From NCBI RefSeq assembly GCF_003014535.1, contig NZ_PYGD01000001.1, positions 930,001 through 994,000 on the forward strand: a DNA stretch of 64,000 nucleotides, read 5' to 3'. Below are positions 18,282 through 26,488 of the stretch, piece after piece. Position 1 is the first letter of the stretch; each line of letters begins with the position of its first letter. Origin of the DNA: Taibaiella chishuiensis. GTDB lineage: Bacteria > Bacteroidota > Bacteroidia > Chitinophagales > Chitinophagaceae. Under the pieces are notes generated by a model. The model was not told the origin of the DNA. It saw nothing but the letters and a program-made list of their open reading frames with translations, and did not search any database. A program made the position numbers and the translations under genes.

Positions 18282-18929
18282 TTATGCGTATTTGATAATG
18301 ATAGATTCTATCACGTTCGCAGCGTCTTCACATTTATCGGTAATGATCTCCATGTCCTGGTAGATATCTTTGAGCTTAACCAGTTCGATCGCATCTGTAC
18401 TGGATGCAAACAGGTTAATGATCGCATTATCCAGCAGGTCGTCGGCCTGGTTTTCCAGGCTGTTGATCAGTACGCAGGCCTCGGTAATGGCGCGCAGGTT
18501 TTTCATATTGCGGAGTTCGTGCAGGGCTTTATCCAGCGCAACGATAGCGCTCTGGATCACGATTACCATATCGCGCATGTAGTTGTCGATATTCTTTACC
18601 TGGTAGTTCACCATTTTCTTGGAAGAAGCATAAATGAAATCTGCTACGTCATCCAGCGAAGTAGCCAGGTAGTGAATATCCTCGCGGTCGAATGGGGTAA
18701 TGAAGTTTTGACCCAACTCAACAAATATTTTATGCGTCAGATCGTCGTTCTTATGTTCGCCGTCTTCCAGGGCGCGAAGCATTTGCGTTCTTTTGGTCTC
18801 ATTCGTCTCTTCGATGGCTGCGCGGAAGGCGTTGCCCATTTCCTGGAGATTCGCTCCTACTTGTTCAAATATGCTGTAAAAGACTTTATCCTTCGGAAGA
18901 AACTTCTTGATAATGGAATTTAAGCTCAT
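18282..18929 (-). CDS. DUF47/PhoU-like accessory protein of the PiT transporter
   Basis: 215 residues, all helical and soluble, of the usual length for DUF47. Acidic metal-binding-type motifs D-G-E-H-K-N-D-D and SLDDVADFIYASSK match the PhoU-like fold. These proteins are encoded beside PiT carriers in many bacteria and are thought to control transport activity or phosphate flux. The gene is the first of a two-gene operon with the PiT transporter. A -7 element lies 35 bases upstream. The divergent TonB-dependent receptor shares the upstream region. Confidence 0.9.
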   Translation of the reverse strand: MSLNSIIKKFLPKDKVFYSIFEQVGANLQEMGNAFRAAIEETNETKRTQMLRALEDGEHKNDDLTHKIFVELGQNFITPFDREDIHYLATSLDDVADFIYASSKKMVNYQVKNIDNYMRDMVIVIQSAIVALDKALHELRNMKNLRAITEACVLINSLENQADDLLDNAIINLFASSTDAIELVKLKDIYQDMEIITDKCEDAANVIESIIIKYA

Positions 18930-18963
18930 ACTTCTATGTTATTTATATTTTAGATTACGGGCG

Positions 18964-18971
18964 CAAAAGTA
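18964..18971 (-). promoter_or_regulatory. -7 element of the DUF47-PiT operon
   Basis: The minus strand reads TACTTTTG. The TTTG at the -33 distance is missing, which would fit a promoter needing an activator. Upstream on this strand two weak hexamers, TTATCA and TTAACT, are 11 bases apart. Confidence 0.55.
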
Positions 18972-19043
18972 TCTAATATGGTTGCAAAAATTTATACCAG
19001 CGACAATAGTTAATGATTTGATAACCTTAAAAACCATCGCTCT

Positions 19044-19131
19044 GTTTACAATTCGGTAACATGTCGGTAATTTTCCCATAACATTAAGTTTACGCACTCG
19101 TAACATTACGCTAATTCAAAGGTAACATTGG
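19044..19131 (+). promoter_or_regulatory. Array of eight 11-bp direct repeats (Pho-box-like)
   Basis: Hexamer cores recur in exact 11-bp register: TTACAA 19046, TAACAT 19057, TAATTT 19068, TAACAT 19079, TTACGC 19090, TAACAT 19101, TAATTC 19112, TAACAT 19123. Four are identical and are 22 bp apart, with weaker copies between them. PhoB and PhoP-type regulators bind direct repeats of 11-bp period that overlap the distal promoter element. This array covers the -33 region of the TonB receptor promoter and lies next to phosphate transport genes. I infer a phosphate-starvation activator site; the regulator is not in the window. Confidence 0.7.
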
Positions 19132-19136
19132 CGATA

Positions 19137-19144
19137 GACCTTTG
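19137..19144 (+). promoter_or_regulatory. -7 element of the TonB receptor gene
   Basis: GACCTTTG matches TAnnTTTG at 7 of 8 positions. The start would fall near 19150, giving a leader of ~16 bases before the ATG at 19167. No TTTG is present upstream; the 11-bp repeat array occupies that position instead. Confidence 0.5.
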
Positions 19145-19166
19145 CGCCAAATTCAATACCTCATTT

Positions 19167-21968
19167 ATGCGTAATTTATTTTTATCCCTATTGTGTTTGT
19201 TGTTTGCTACTCAGGTATTTGCAGACGGGAAGATAACCGGGACCATTACGGACGGAACTTCCGGCGAAACCCTGATCGGCGTTTCAGTAGCCCTTAAGAA
19301 AGACCAGGATACCCCTCCTGTTTCGGGCACAGTAACAGATATTGACGGTAACTTCTCTTTTGAGGCGCCGTCGGGAGCATACGAAATAGAAATCAAGTAT
19401 GTAGGTTACCAGGCCAAGACCATAACCGATATCAAAGTAGCAGACGGTCAGGTGACCAAAGTGCCGATCGCGATGAGCGAAAGGAAAAATACAGAACTGG
19501 ATGAGGTGGTTATCCGCAGCAGTATCAAAAAAGAGTCGGTTAACGCCCTGTATAGCATGCAGAAAAATGCGGTAGCCGTATCCGATGGTATCTCTGCCGA
19601 CGTGATCAAACGCTCGCCCGACCGCAGCACAGGCGAAGCCCTGAAGCGCGTGAGCGGTACCACGATCCAGGATAACAAATTCGTGATTGTACGTGGTCTG
19701 AGCGACCGTTACAATACCGCCCTCGTGGATGATGCCGTACTGCCCAGTACAGAGCCCAACAGGAAGGCCTTCTCGTTCGATATTATCCCCTCCAACATGA
19801 TCGATAATATCGTGATCACCAAATCCGGTACACCCGATCTGCCCGGCGACTTTGCCGGTGGTGTGATCAATATCCTCACCAAAGAGGTGCCGGACGAAAA
19901 CTTTAATTCCATCTCTATCGGTACCGGTTACAATACCGCATCTACCGGTAAAGCATTCAAATCGGGTTACCGTACCGGTACCGACTTCCTCGGTTTCGAC
20001 AACGGTGCGCGCCAGCTGCACCCCAACTTCCCGACACAGGCCGGTATCAATAAACTGAACCCTAACCAGCCGGAGCAATCTGTACCTTACCTGAAAGCGC
20101 TGAACAACGACTTCGGTGTACGCGAACATTCCGCTCTGCCCGCTGCAAACCTGCAGGCTTCCCTGGGTCGCGTGTTCCGGTTCAAAGGCAATGCCCGTCT
20201 TGGTGTTACCGCTGCCATTACTTATAACCACAGCGAGAATATCAAAAGGGATCTTACCCGCCAGTACGATAGCTACGACTACCTCGACAACGTTTATAAC
20301 TATTCTACCAACCTGGGCGCTTTGCTGAACATCGGTTACAACTCCGGTAAAAGCAAGATCAACCTGAAGACCTTCTACAACCGTATCTTCGACGATAACT
20401 TCCTGTACAGGGAAGGGGAGAATAACTCTTCTACAAAAAATATCAAATACTACGCCTTTGACCTGGTACAGAAATCCCTGTTCAAAACCACGCTGAGTGG
20501 CGAACACCAGGTGGGCCAGGGCCAGAGCAAACTGAGCTGGTTAGCTTCTTACAACTACATTACCAATAACCAACCCGACCAGCGTAAGGTATCTTACTTC
20601 CAGGCTCAGGGATCCGGCCTGCCTTACGAAGCCGACCTGGGTACCGTTGGTAAAGCCAACAACCGCCTGTTCGGCGACCTGCAGGAAACCGTACTGAACG
20701 GCGGCCTGAACTACAGCCTGCCTTTCAACTTCCTGAACAAAAGCAACCTCAAGATCGGCGCATTCGGCCAGTACCGTTACCGCGATTTCGAGAACAGGTA
20801 CCTGGGTATGGTGATCGACTTCCGTAAACCTAACTACGAAAGCATCCTGCAACGCCCGATCGAAAACCTTTTTGCCCGCGATGCGATCGTTGATAATTAT
20901 TACTCGCTCGTTGATGCATCGGTGGATGGTGACCGTTATACGGCCAAAGCCCGCACACTGGGTGGTTATGTAATGCTTGATAATAAAATTACCGACAGGT
21001 TCCGTATCGTATGGGGCGCCCGCCTGGAGTCTTACAACATCAACCTGTCTACCCTTACCAAAAAGGAAGTAGAGCAGACCTGGACAGACATCTTACCTTC
21101 TGCTAACCTTACTTATTCCCTGAACGATAAAACCAACCTGAGGGCTTCTTACTTCAGGAGCGTTGCCCGCCCGGAATTAAGGGAGATGGCCAACCTGGGT
21201 TATTATGACTACGAACTGTCTGCCAACGTTACCGGTAACCCGGCTCTGAAACGCAGCCTGATCGACAATATGGACTTAAGGTACGAGTGGTTCCCGAATG
21301 CCGGCGAGATCATCTCTGCTTCCGTATTCTACAAGCACTTCAACAACACGATTGAGAACTATATCTATGCCGATGGTAGCGCTTACGAGATCAAACCGAT
21401 CAACTACAAAAGCGCAAGGAATATCGGTGTGGAAATCGAGATCCGCAAAAAGCTGGACTTCCTGTCCAAGTCTTCTTTCCTGAAGAATATGAGCTTCTAT
21501 GCCAACGTAGCTTACATCGATTCTAAAGTTAAAATTGATGATACCGCGTTCTTTATCCGTGGTCAGCGCCAGACTGAGCGTGTACTGAGCGGTCAGTCTC
21601 CGTTCGTGATCAACACCAGCCTGGGTTACACCTCTACCAATGGTAAGTTCAATATGAACCTGCTGTACAACGTTATCGGTCAGCGCCTGTACCTGGTAGG
21701 CCAGGGCCGTATCGGTAACGTATACGAGATGCCGCGTAACCTGCTCGACTTCCAGGTAAGTTATGCCGTAAGCAAGCGCAGCGAGTTCAGGTTAAACATA
21801 AAAGACCTGATCAACAACCCGGTTCGTTTCTACTTCGACCAGGAAATGGATAAGAAATTCGGCGAGGTTGGTTTTGCTGATGGCAAGATCGATCCGGACA
21901 AAGACTGGTTGCTGCAGAGCTACAAACCAGGCCGTACTTTCTCGCTTACGTATACCTACAAGTTCTAA
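19167..21968 (+). CDS. TonB-dependent outer membrane receptor (predicted phosphate-responsive)
   Basis: 933 residues from the ATG at 19167. This start gives the signal peptide MRNLFLSLLCLLFATQVFA; a TTG at 19128 lies inside the repeat array. A carboxypeptidase-regulatory-like domain (~20-100: GKITGTITDGTSGETLIGV) is followed by a plug with ALKRVSGTTIQ, FVIVRGLSDRYNT and GDFAGGVINILTKEVP. The rest is a barrel ending in SLTYTYKF. There is no SusD partner. The next gene encodes a beta-helix lipoprotein under a similar upstream array. The ligand is unknown; the regulation suggests phosphate or an organophosphate (inference). Confidence 0.9.
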   Translation: MRNLFLSLLCLLFATQVFADGKITGTITDGTSGETLIGVSVALKKDQDTPPVSGTVTDIDGNFSFEAPSGAYEIEIKYVGYQAKTITDIKVADGQVTKVPIAMSERKNTELDEVVIRSSIKKESVNALYSMQKNAVAVSDGISADVIKRSPDRSTGEALKRVSGTTIQDNKFVIVRGLSDRYNTALVDDAVLPSTEPNRKAFSFDIIPSNMIDNIVITKSGTPDLPGDFAGGVINILTKEVPDENFNSISIGTGYNTASTGKAFKSGYRTGTDFLGFDNGARQLHPNFPTQAGINKLNPNQPEQSVPYLKALNNDFGVREHSALPAANLQASLGRVFRFKGNARLGVTAAITYNHSENIKRDLTRQYDSYDYLDNVYNYSTNLGALLNIGYNSGKSKINLKTFYNRIFDDNFLYREGENNSSTKNIKYYAFDLVQKSLFKTTLSGEHQVGQGQSKLSWLASYNYITNNQPDQRKVSYFQAQGSGLPYEADLGTVGKANNRLFGDLQETVLNGGLNYSLPFNFLNKSNLKIGAFGQYRYRDFENRYLGMVIDFRKPNYESILQRPIENLFARDAIVDNYYSLVDASVDGDRYTAKARTLGGYVMLDNKITDRFRIVWGARLESYNINLSTLTKKEVEQTWTDILPSANLTYSLNDKTNLRASYFRSVARPELREMANLGYYDYELSANVTGNPALKRSLIDNMDLRYEWFPNAGEIISASVFYKHFNNTIENYIYADGSAYEIKPINYKSARNIGVEIEIRKKLDFLSKSSFLKNMSFYANVAYIDSKVKIDDTAFFIRGQRQTERVLSGQSPFVINTSLGYTSTNGKFNMNLLYNVIGQRLYLVGQGRIGNVYEMPRNLLDFQVSYAVSKRSEFRLNIKDLINNPVRFYFDQEMDKKFGEVGFADGKIDPDKDWLLQSYKPGRTFSLTYTYKF

Positions 21969-21991
21969 AAAAACAACCTGATTTCTGATAC

Positions 21992-22022
21992 AAAAAGACG
22001 CACGGCAACGTGCGTCTTTTTT
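21992..22022 (+). terminator. Terminator of the TonB receptor gene
   Basis: A 13-bp stem (21992-22004 with 22009-22021) with a GCAA loop and flanking A- and T-runs. It makes the receptor gene a single-gene unit. Confidence 0.85.
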
Positions 22023-22058
22023 GGTGTGTAAAAAACGCTGAAATGCCCGCCCTGCAAT

Positions 22059-22102
22059 GTTTACACAGGCATAATATTGGGTTAACGATTTGGTTATATT
22101 GG
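22059..22102 (+). promoter_or_regulatory. Array of four 11-bp direct repeats (second Pho-box-like site)
   Basis: Hexamer cores TTACAC 22061, TAATAT 22072, TAACGA 22083 and TTATAT 22094 recur in exact 11-bp register and end 5 bases before the -7 element. The cores resemble those at 19044-19131. The same geometry upstream of a second, separately terminated gene supports shared regulation. Confidence 0.6.
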
Positions 22103-22107
22103 CCCGG

Positions 22108-22115
22108 TACTTTTG
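22108..22115 (+). promoter_or_regulatory. -7 element of the beta-helix lipoprotein gene
   Basis: TACTTTTG fits TAnnTTTG. The 11-bp repeat array covers the -33 position. The predicted leader is ~24 bases. Confidence 0.65.
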
Positions 22116-22142
22116 CTAAAAATTATAAAACAAAACGTTATT

Positions 22143-23552
22143 ATGAAAAAGCTTATTCTTCTTAGCTTTAGTGCAGCCGCGGTGTTGATGGCATCTTGCA
22201 GCAGCAAGGACCCGATAGACCCGGTTGTTGTTCCACCTACTCCTGGCGACACAAGTAAAGTGGTAGTAGTTACCGGCGACATTTCTTCAAATACAGAATG
22301 GTCTTCCGATAAAAAATACCTGATTAAAGGCTTTGTTTATGTGACTAACGGCGCTACCCTGAAAATCAATCCGGGTACAGTTGTCTTCGGTGATAAAGCT
22401 ACAAAAGGTACTTTAACTGTTACCCGTGGTGCTAAGATTGATGCACAAGGTACAGCAGATAAGCCGATCATCTTTACTTCTTACCAGGCTGCCGGCGCTC
22501 GTCGTGAAGGCGACTGGGGTGGTGTGATCCTGCTGGGTAACGCTCCTGTTAACCCTTCAAGCGGTGATGCTAAGATCGAAGGTGGTCTGGTGCCAACCGT
22601 TACTTCTGAAGAGAAAAAATACATCTGGTACGGTGGTACCAATGCTGACGATAACTCCGGTACTATGAAATATGTACGTATCGAATTCGCTGGTATCGCC
22701 TTCACACCTGATAACGAAATCAACGGTCTTACCTTCGGTGGTGTAGGTCGTGGTACAACGATCAGCTATGTACAGGTATACCGTTCCGGCGATGACGCTT
22801 TCGAGTGGTTTGGCGGTACTGTAAACTGTGATCACCTGGTTGCTGCTTACACCTGGGATGACGACTTCGATACAGACTTCGGTTACTCCGGTAACATCCA
22901 GTTCGGTGTTTGTCTGCGTGTAAAAACTGTAGCTGACCAGAGCGGTTCTAACGGTTTCGAATCTGATAACGATGCCAACGGTTCTACCAACGCACCACAG
23001 ACTAAAGCTGTATTCTCCAACATGACGATTGTTGGCCCGATCCAGGGTAGCAGCGGTAGCGGTCTGAATGCCAACTACCAGAATGGCGCCCAGATCCGTC
23101 GTAACTCTTCTATGTCCCTGCACAACTCTATCGTAATGGGCTTCCCTATCGGTCTGTACATCGACGATACCAAAGGTACTGCTACTTCAGGCAACGCTAC
23201 TTCCGGCGCTCTGAAATTTGCTAATAACCTGATCGCTGGCTGCCCTACCAAACTGAAAGCTTCTACTGCTTCATTTGATATCGCTGCATGGGTTGCTGCC
23301 GGTAACAATACCCTGCTCGACAGCACACAGCAGATCGGCCTGGTTGATCCTTTCAAATTCACGGCTTCCCTGTCTGCTCAGGTTGGTCGTCCTAACTTCC
23401 TGCTGGCTAGCGGTTCTCCTGCTGCTTCAGGTGCAAGCTTCCTCAACCTGCCTAACGTATTTACGCAGGTTGCTTACAGGGGTGCGTTTGACGGTTCTAC
23501 CGACTGGACTGCTTCCTGGACTACATGGGATGCTGAAAACACCAACTACTAA
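22143..23552 (+). CDS. Beta-helix lipoprotein, partner of the TonB receptor
   Basis: 469 residues from the ATG at 22143. The lipoprotein signal MKKLILLSFSAAAVLMASC gives lipidated Cys19, followed by a Pro/Asp-rich linker. The body opens with VTGDISSNTEWSSDKKYLI and GATLKINPGTVVFGDK, then RIEFAGIAF, VQVYRSGDDAFEWFGGTV and DDDFDTDFGYSG, which suggest a right-handed beta-helix with acidic surface loops. I recall this family as common in Bacteroidota next to TonB receptors, but know no biochemical function. It has its own promoter, array and terminator. The acidic loops could bind calcium; binding of phosphate compounds is only suggested by regulation and neighbours. Confidence 0.8.
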   Translation: MKKLILLSFSAAAVLMASCSSKDPIDPVVVPPTPGDTSKVVVVTGDISSNTEWSSDKKYLIKGFVYVTNGATLKINPGTVVFGDKATKGTLTVTRGAKIDAQGTADKPIIFTSYQAAGARREGDWGGVILLGNAPVNPSSGDAKIEGGLVPTVTSEEKKYIWYGGTNADDNSGTMKYVRIEFAGIAFTPDNEINGLTFGGVGRGTTISYVQVYRSGDDAFEWFGGTVNCDHLVAAYTWDDDFDTDFGYSGNIQFGVCLRVKTVADQSGSNGFESDNDANGSTNAPQTKAVFSNMTIVGPIQGSSGSGLNANYQNGAQIRRNSSMSLHNSIVMGFPIGLYIDDTKGTATSGNATSGALKFANNLIAGCPTKLKASTASFDIAAWVAAGNNTLLDSTQQIGLVDPFKFTASLSAQVGRPNFLLASGSPAASGASFLNLPNVFTQVAYRGAFDGSTDWTASWTTWDAENTNY

Positions 23553-23584
23553 TTCAGAACAAAATATTAAATGTTCTTTTCCCG

Positions 23585-23616
23585 GCCCCGGAAGCTATGC
23601 TCCCGGGGCTTTTTTA
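23585..23616 (+). terminator. Terminator after the lipoprotein gene
   Basis: A 7-bp GC stem (23585-23591 with 23603-23609), extended by a small inner stem, then CTTTTTTATT. Its 3' half shares the 14-mer GCTATGCTCCCGGG with unit A of the array at 4746-5386. Confidence 0.8.
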
Positions 23617-23709
23617 TTATACCGGCCCGCAAGCGCCGCGATATTATTCGTACTTTAGCATAAACCGCTATTGCCGGGTATTAAAGATCCGGGCATCAGC
23701 GCTTATCGC

Positions 23710-25542
23710 ATGACTTATTTAAAGATCAGAAAATTCAGTTTGGTGTTGCTGCTCTCCCTGGGATGCAGTACTTCGCAGTGGGCACAAGCCCAGCCGCCCG
23801 ATATCGCACTTGCCCGCCAGTATGCGCAAAACAAGGAGTATGATAAAGCCATACCGGTGTTCAAACATATCTACGAGCAGGCGCCTTTCGACAAGGGGGT
23901 GTATGACGAATACCTGGATGCCCTGGTAGCAGCTGGCAAGTATACCGATGCCGAAACATTGGTTCAGTACATGATGAAGATCAGGCGCGAAGACCCGGTA
24001 ATGCTGCTGGACCTGGGCAGGGTATACGATGCCGATAACAAAAAGAAAAAAGCAACCGAACAATACGATGCGGCTTTAGAGGCGGTAAGCGGGGAGGAAT
24101 TCCGTACCCGCCAGCTGGCCGATGCCTTTACCCGCATGGGTAATACCGACTACGCATTAAAAGTATACGACCGGGCCAGGACGCTGAGCCGCAACCCGTA
24201 TGCCTATGGTACGGAAATGGCTTTGTTGTACGGAAAAAAAGGGAATGCCGAAGGCGCCAGCGCTGCGTTGATGGATGTGCTGGTAACCCAGCCCAATGCC
24301 CTGGACGATGTGAAAGCTTCGCTGCTTAAAATTACAGAAGGCGACGAACGCAAGCTGGAGATGGTACGCAAGCAGATCGGTAAACGCATCAGCGCACAAC
24401 CCGATAACCCGTACTGGGTGGAGTTGATGACCTGGATCTATACCCAGAAAGGCGACTATGCGGGCGCCTTCCAGAGCGTAGTAGCGCTCGATAAAAAAAT
24501 GAAAGAGGCGGGTGAACGAGTGATGACCTTTGCCGGCTCGGCCATTAAAGATGGTCAGCCTGTTATAGCGCAACAATGTTATGAATACGTGATGCAGAAA
24601 GGTAAGGAAGGCCCGATGTATGACCAGGCCTGGGCCGGCAAGATCGATGTATTACAAACGCAGGTGGCCGGTAAAAAGCCGGTGGACGAGCGGCAGGTAG
24701 CCGTCCTGCTCAAAGAATACCACAACTTTTTGCAGGAGTATCCCCAGTACAATACCAGTACCCTGGTTCAGGCCTATGCAGAAGCCCTGGCCCGCTACGG
24801 GCACCAGGTCGACTCGGCCATAGCCCTGCTCGAGAAAGCGATTACGGCGCCCAATGCAAGCCGCGAGTTTGTCGGGTATTGCAAGCTCGACCTGGGCGAC
24901 TACAACCTGCTGCAGGATAAGGTTTGGAATGCGACCCTGCTTTACTCCCAGGTAGATAAAGCGTTTAAAGAAGACCGCCTTGCCGAAGAGGCGAGATTCC
25001 GTAATGCAAAGCTGGCCTATTACCGGGGCGACTTTAAATGGGCGCAGCAACAGCTGGCCGTATTAAAGGCTTCTACTTCAGAACTGATTGCCAACGATGC
25101 CCTTTACCTTTCGGTGCTGATTACCGAAAATAGCGCAGGCGACAGTATACAGCCCGCCCTGCAACGTTTTGCCGCGGCCGATATGTTGCTGTTTCAAAAC
25201 AAGACCAGGGAGTCGGATCAACTACTCGACAGCATAGCAAAGGCTTTCCCCGATAATGCGCTGCAGGACGATATCCTGTTGTTGCGTGCCAAGATTGCCG
25301 GTGAAGAAGGCCGGAATAACGATGCCGTTACCTACCTTGAAAAAATATTGAAAGACTACGGTACCGATGTACTGGGCGACGATGCGGCATACCGCCTGGC
25401 CCTCCTGTACGATGAGGTGCTGAAGGACAAGGCCAGGGCGCTGCAATATTATGAAGTGCTGATTACCCAATACCCGGGCAGCACCTATATCCAGGCGGCC
25501 CGGGCGCGCTACCAGAAACTAAAGGATCCGAAGGACTCCTGA
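23710..25542 (+). CDS. Exported TPR-repeat protein
   Basis: 610 residues from the ATG at 23710 (a TTG at 23671 is also in frame). A signal sequence, KFSLVLLLSLGCSTSQWAQA, precedes IALARQYAQNKEYDKAIPVFK. It could be cleaved as an ordinary signal peptide; the SLGC motif does not fit a good lipobox. Helical tetratricopeptide units run throughout, with clear ones at the N-terminus and at the end (YRLALLYDEVLKDKARALQYYEVLITQYPGS). It is a periplasmic or membrane-associated scaffold found widely in Bacteroidota; the partner is unknown. A DUF3108 gene follows 47 bases later and is likely in the same unit. Confidence 0.78.
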   Translation: MTYLKIRKFSLVLLLSLGCSTSQWAQAQPPDIALARQYAQNKEYDKAIPVFKHIYEQAPFDKGVYDEYLDALVAAGKYTDAETLVQYMMKIRREDPVMLLDLGRVYDADNKKKKATEQYDAALEAVSGEEFRTRQLADAFTRMGNTDYALKVYDRARTLSRNPYAYGTEMALLYGKKGNAEGASAALMDVLVTQPNALDDVKASLLKITEGDERKLEMVRKQIGKRISAQPDNPYWVELMTWIYTQKGDYAGAFQSVVALDKKMKEAGERVMTFAGSAIKDGQPVIAQQCYEYVMQKGKEGPMYDQAWAGKIDVLQTQVAGKKPVDERQVAVLLKEYHNFLQEYPQYNTSTLVQAYAEALARYGHQVDSAIALLEKAITAPNASREFVGYCKLDLGDYNLLQDKVWNATLLYSQVDKAFKEDRLAEEARFRNAKLAYYRGDFKWAQQQLAVLKASTSELIANDALYLSVLITENSAGDSIQPALQRFAAADMLLFQNKTRESDQLLDSIAKAFPDNALQDDILLLRAKIAGEEGRNNDAVTYLEKILKDYGTDVLGDDAAYRLALLYDEVLKDKARALQYYEVLITQYPGSTYIQAARARYQKLKDPKDS

Positions 25543-25589
25543 TACCCGGCGGCAGGTAAACCCCGGCGGCAGAACGGGGTCTAACTAAA

Positions 25590-26396
25590 ATGAATAAGAT
25601 GAACAGGATTGTTACAGGACTACTATTGCTGATAGCCGGCCTCAGCCGGCCCGCTGCTGCGCAGAACGATTTCTGCGGGCTCAGCAACAAGTGTATCAAG
25701 GCTGGCGAGCAACTCAATTTCCGGGTATATTACAACCTTAATTTCGTTTGGGTAGGAGCGGGAGAAGCCAATTTTACCACCACCCTCGAAACTCTTAACG
25801 GCAAACAGGTTTTCCATATCGTGGGCGACGGCCGTACCTATAAATCCTATGACTGGATATTCCGGGTAAGAGACCGCTACGAAAGCTTCCTGGATACGGA
25901 AACATTGCTGCCTTATAAATTCATACGTAATGTAGACGAAGGCGGATACAAGTTTACCAACAACGTGGTGTTCGACCAGGCCCAGGGCAAGGCCGTTTCC
26001 GGCACGAAAACCTATACCGTGCCCAAATGTGTGCAGGATGTATTGTCGGCCATATATTACGCCCGTAATATCGACTACAACAGTTATAAGGCCGGGGCTA
26101 AGATACCGTTCAGTATGTTTCTCGACGACCAGGTCTATAACCTCTATATCCGGTATGTAGGCAAGGAAAGAATCAAGACCAAATACGGCACCTTCAATGC
26201 CATCAAGATCACGCCGCTGCTGATCAAAGGCACAATATTCGAGGGTGGCGAGAAGATGGCCGTATGGGTAAGCGACGACGAAAACCATATTCCCCTGCGG
26301 GTCGACAGCCCCATACTGGTGGGCAGTATCAAGGTGGACATGATGGGGTACAGCAACCTGAAATACCCGCTGCGTGCACTTATCAAAAAGAAATAA
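25590..26396 (+). CDS. DUF3108 periplasmic protein
   Basis: 268 residues with a signal peptide ending near RPAAAQ. The core, beginning GEQLNFRVYYNLNFVWVGAGEA and including TYKSYDWIFRVRDRYESFLD, TKYGTFNAIKITP and VWVSDDENHIPLRVDS, is typical of DUF3108, a beta-rich lipocalin-like fold in the cell envelope. Function is not established. A second methionine at codon 4 (25599) is an alternative start. It follows the TPR gene by 47 bases; the next gene has its own promoter. Confidence 0.85.
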   Translation: MNKMNRIVTGLLLLIAGLSRPAAAQNDFCGLSNKCIKAGEQLNFRVYYNLNFVWVGAGEANFTTTLETLNGKQVFHIVGDGRTYKSYDWIFRVRDRYESFLDTETLLPYKFIRNVDEGGYKFTNNVVFDQAQGKAVSGTKTYTVPKCVQDVLSAIYYARNIDYNSYKAGAKIPFSMFLDDQVYNLYIRYVGKERIKTKYGTFNAIKITPLLIKGTIFEGGEKMAVWVSDDENHIPLRVDSPILVGSIKVDMMGYSNLKYPLRALIKKK

Positions 26397-26439
26397 CTTT
26401 TGACAATACACAAATTGGAGCGACTTGACGTATTAATCG

Positions 26440-26447
26440 TAATTTTG
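26440..26447 (+). promoter_or_regulatory. -7 element of the DUF2480 gene
   Basis: TAATTTTG fits TAnnTTTG. The predicted start of transcription (~26452) lies at the GTG of the longest frame (26450), which argues for the ATG at 26489. Confidence 0.6.
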
Positions 26448-26488
26448 CCGTGTTCACCTGCCCGTTCGGGGCAGTATTGACGGGATAT

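Noticed and set aside
19128-19166. Upstream TTG start for the TonB receptor
   Set aside because: It lies within the repeat array and before the predicted transcription start; the ATG at 19167 gives a proper signal peptide.
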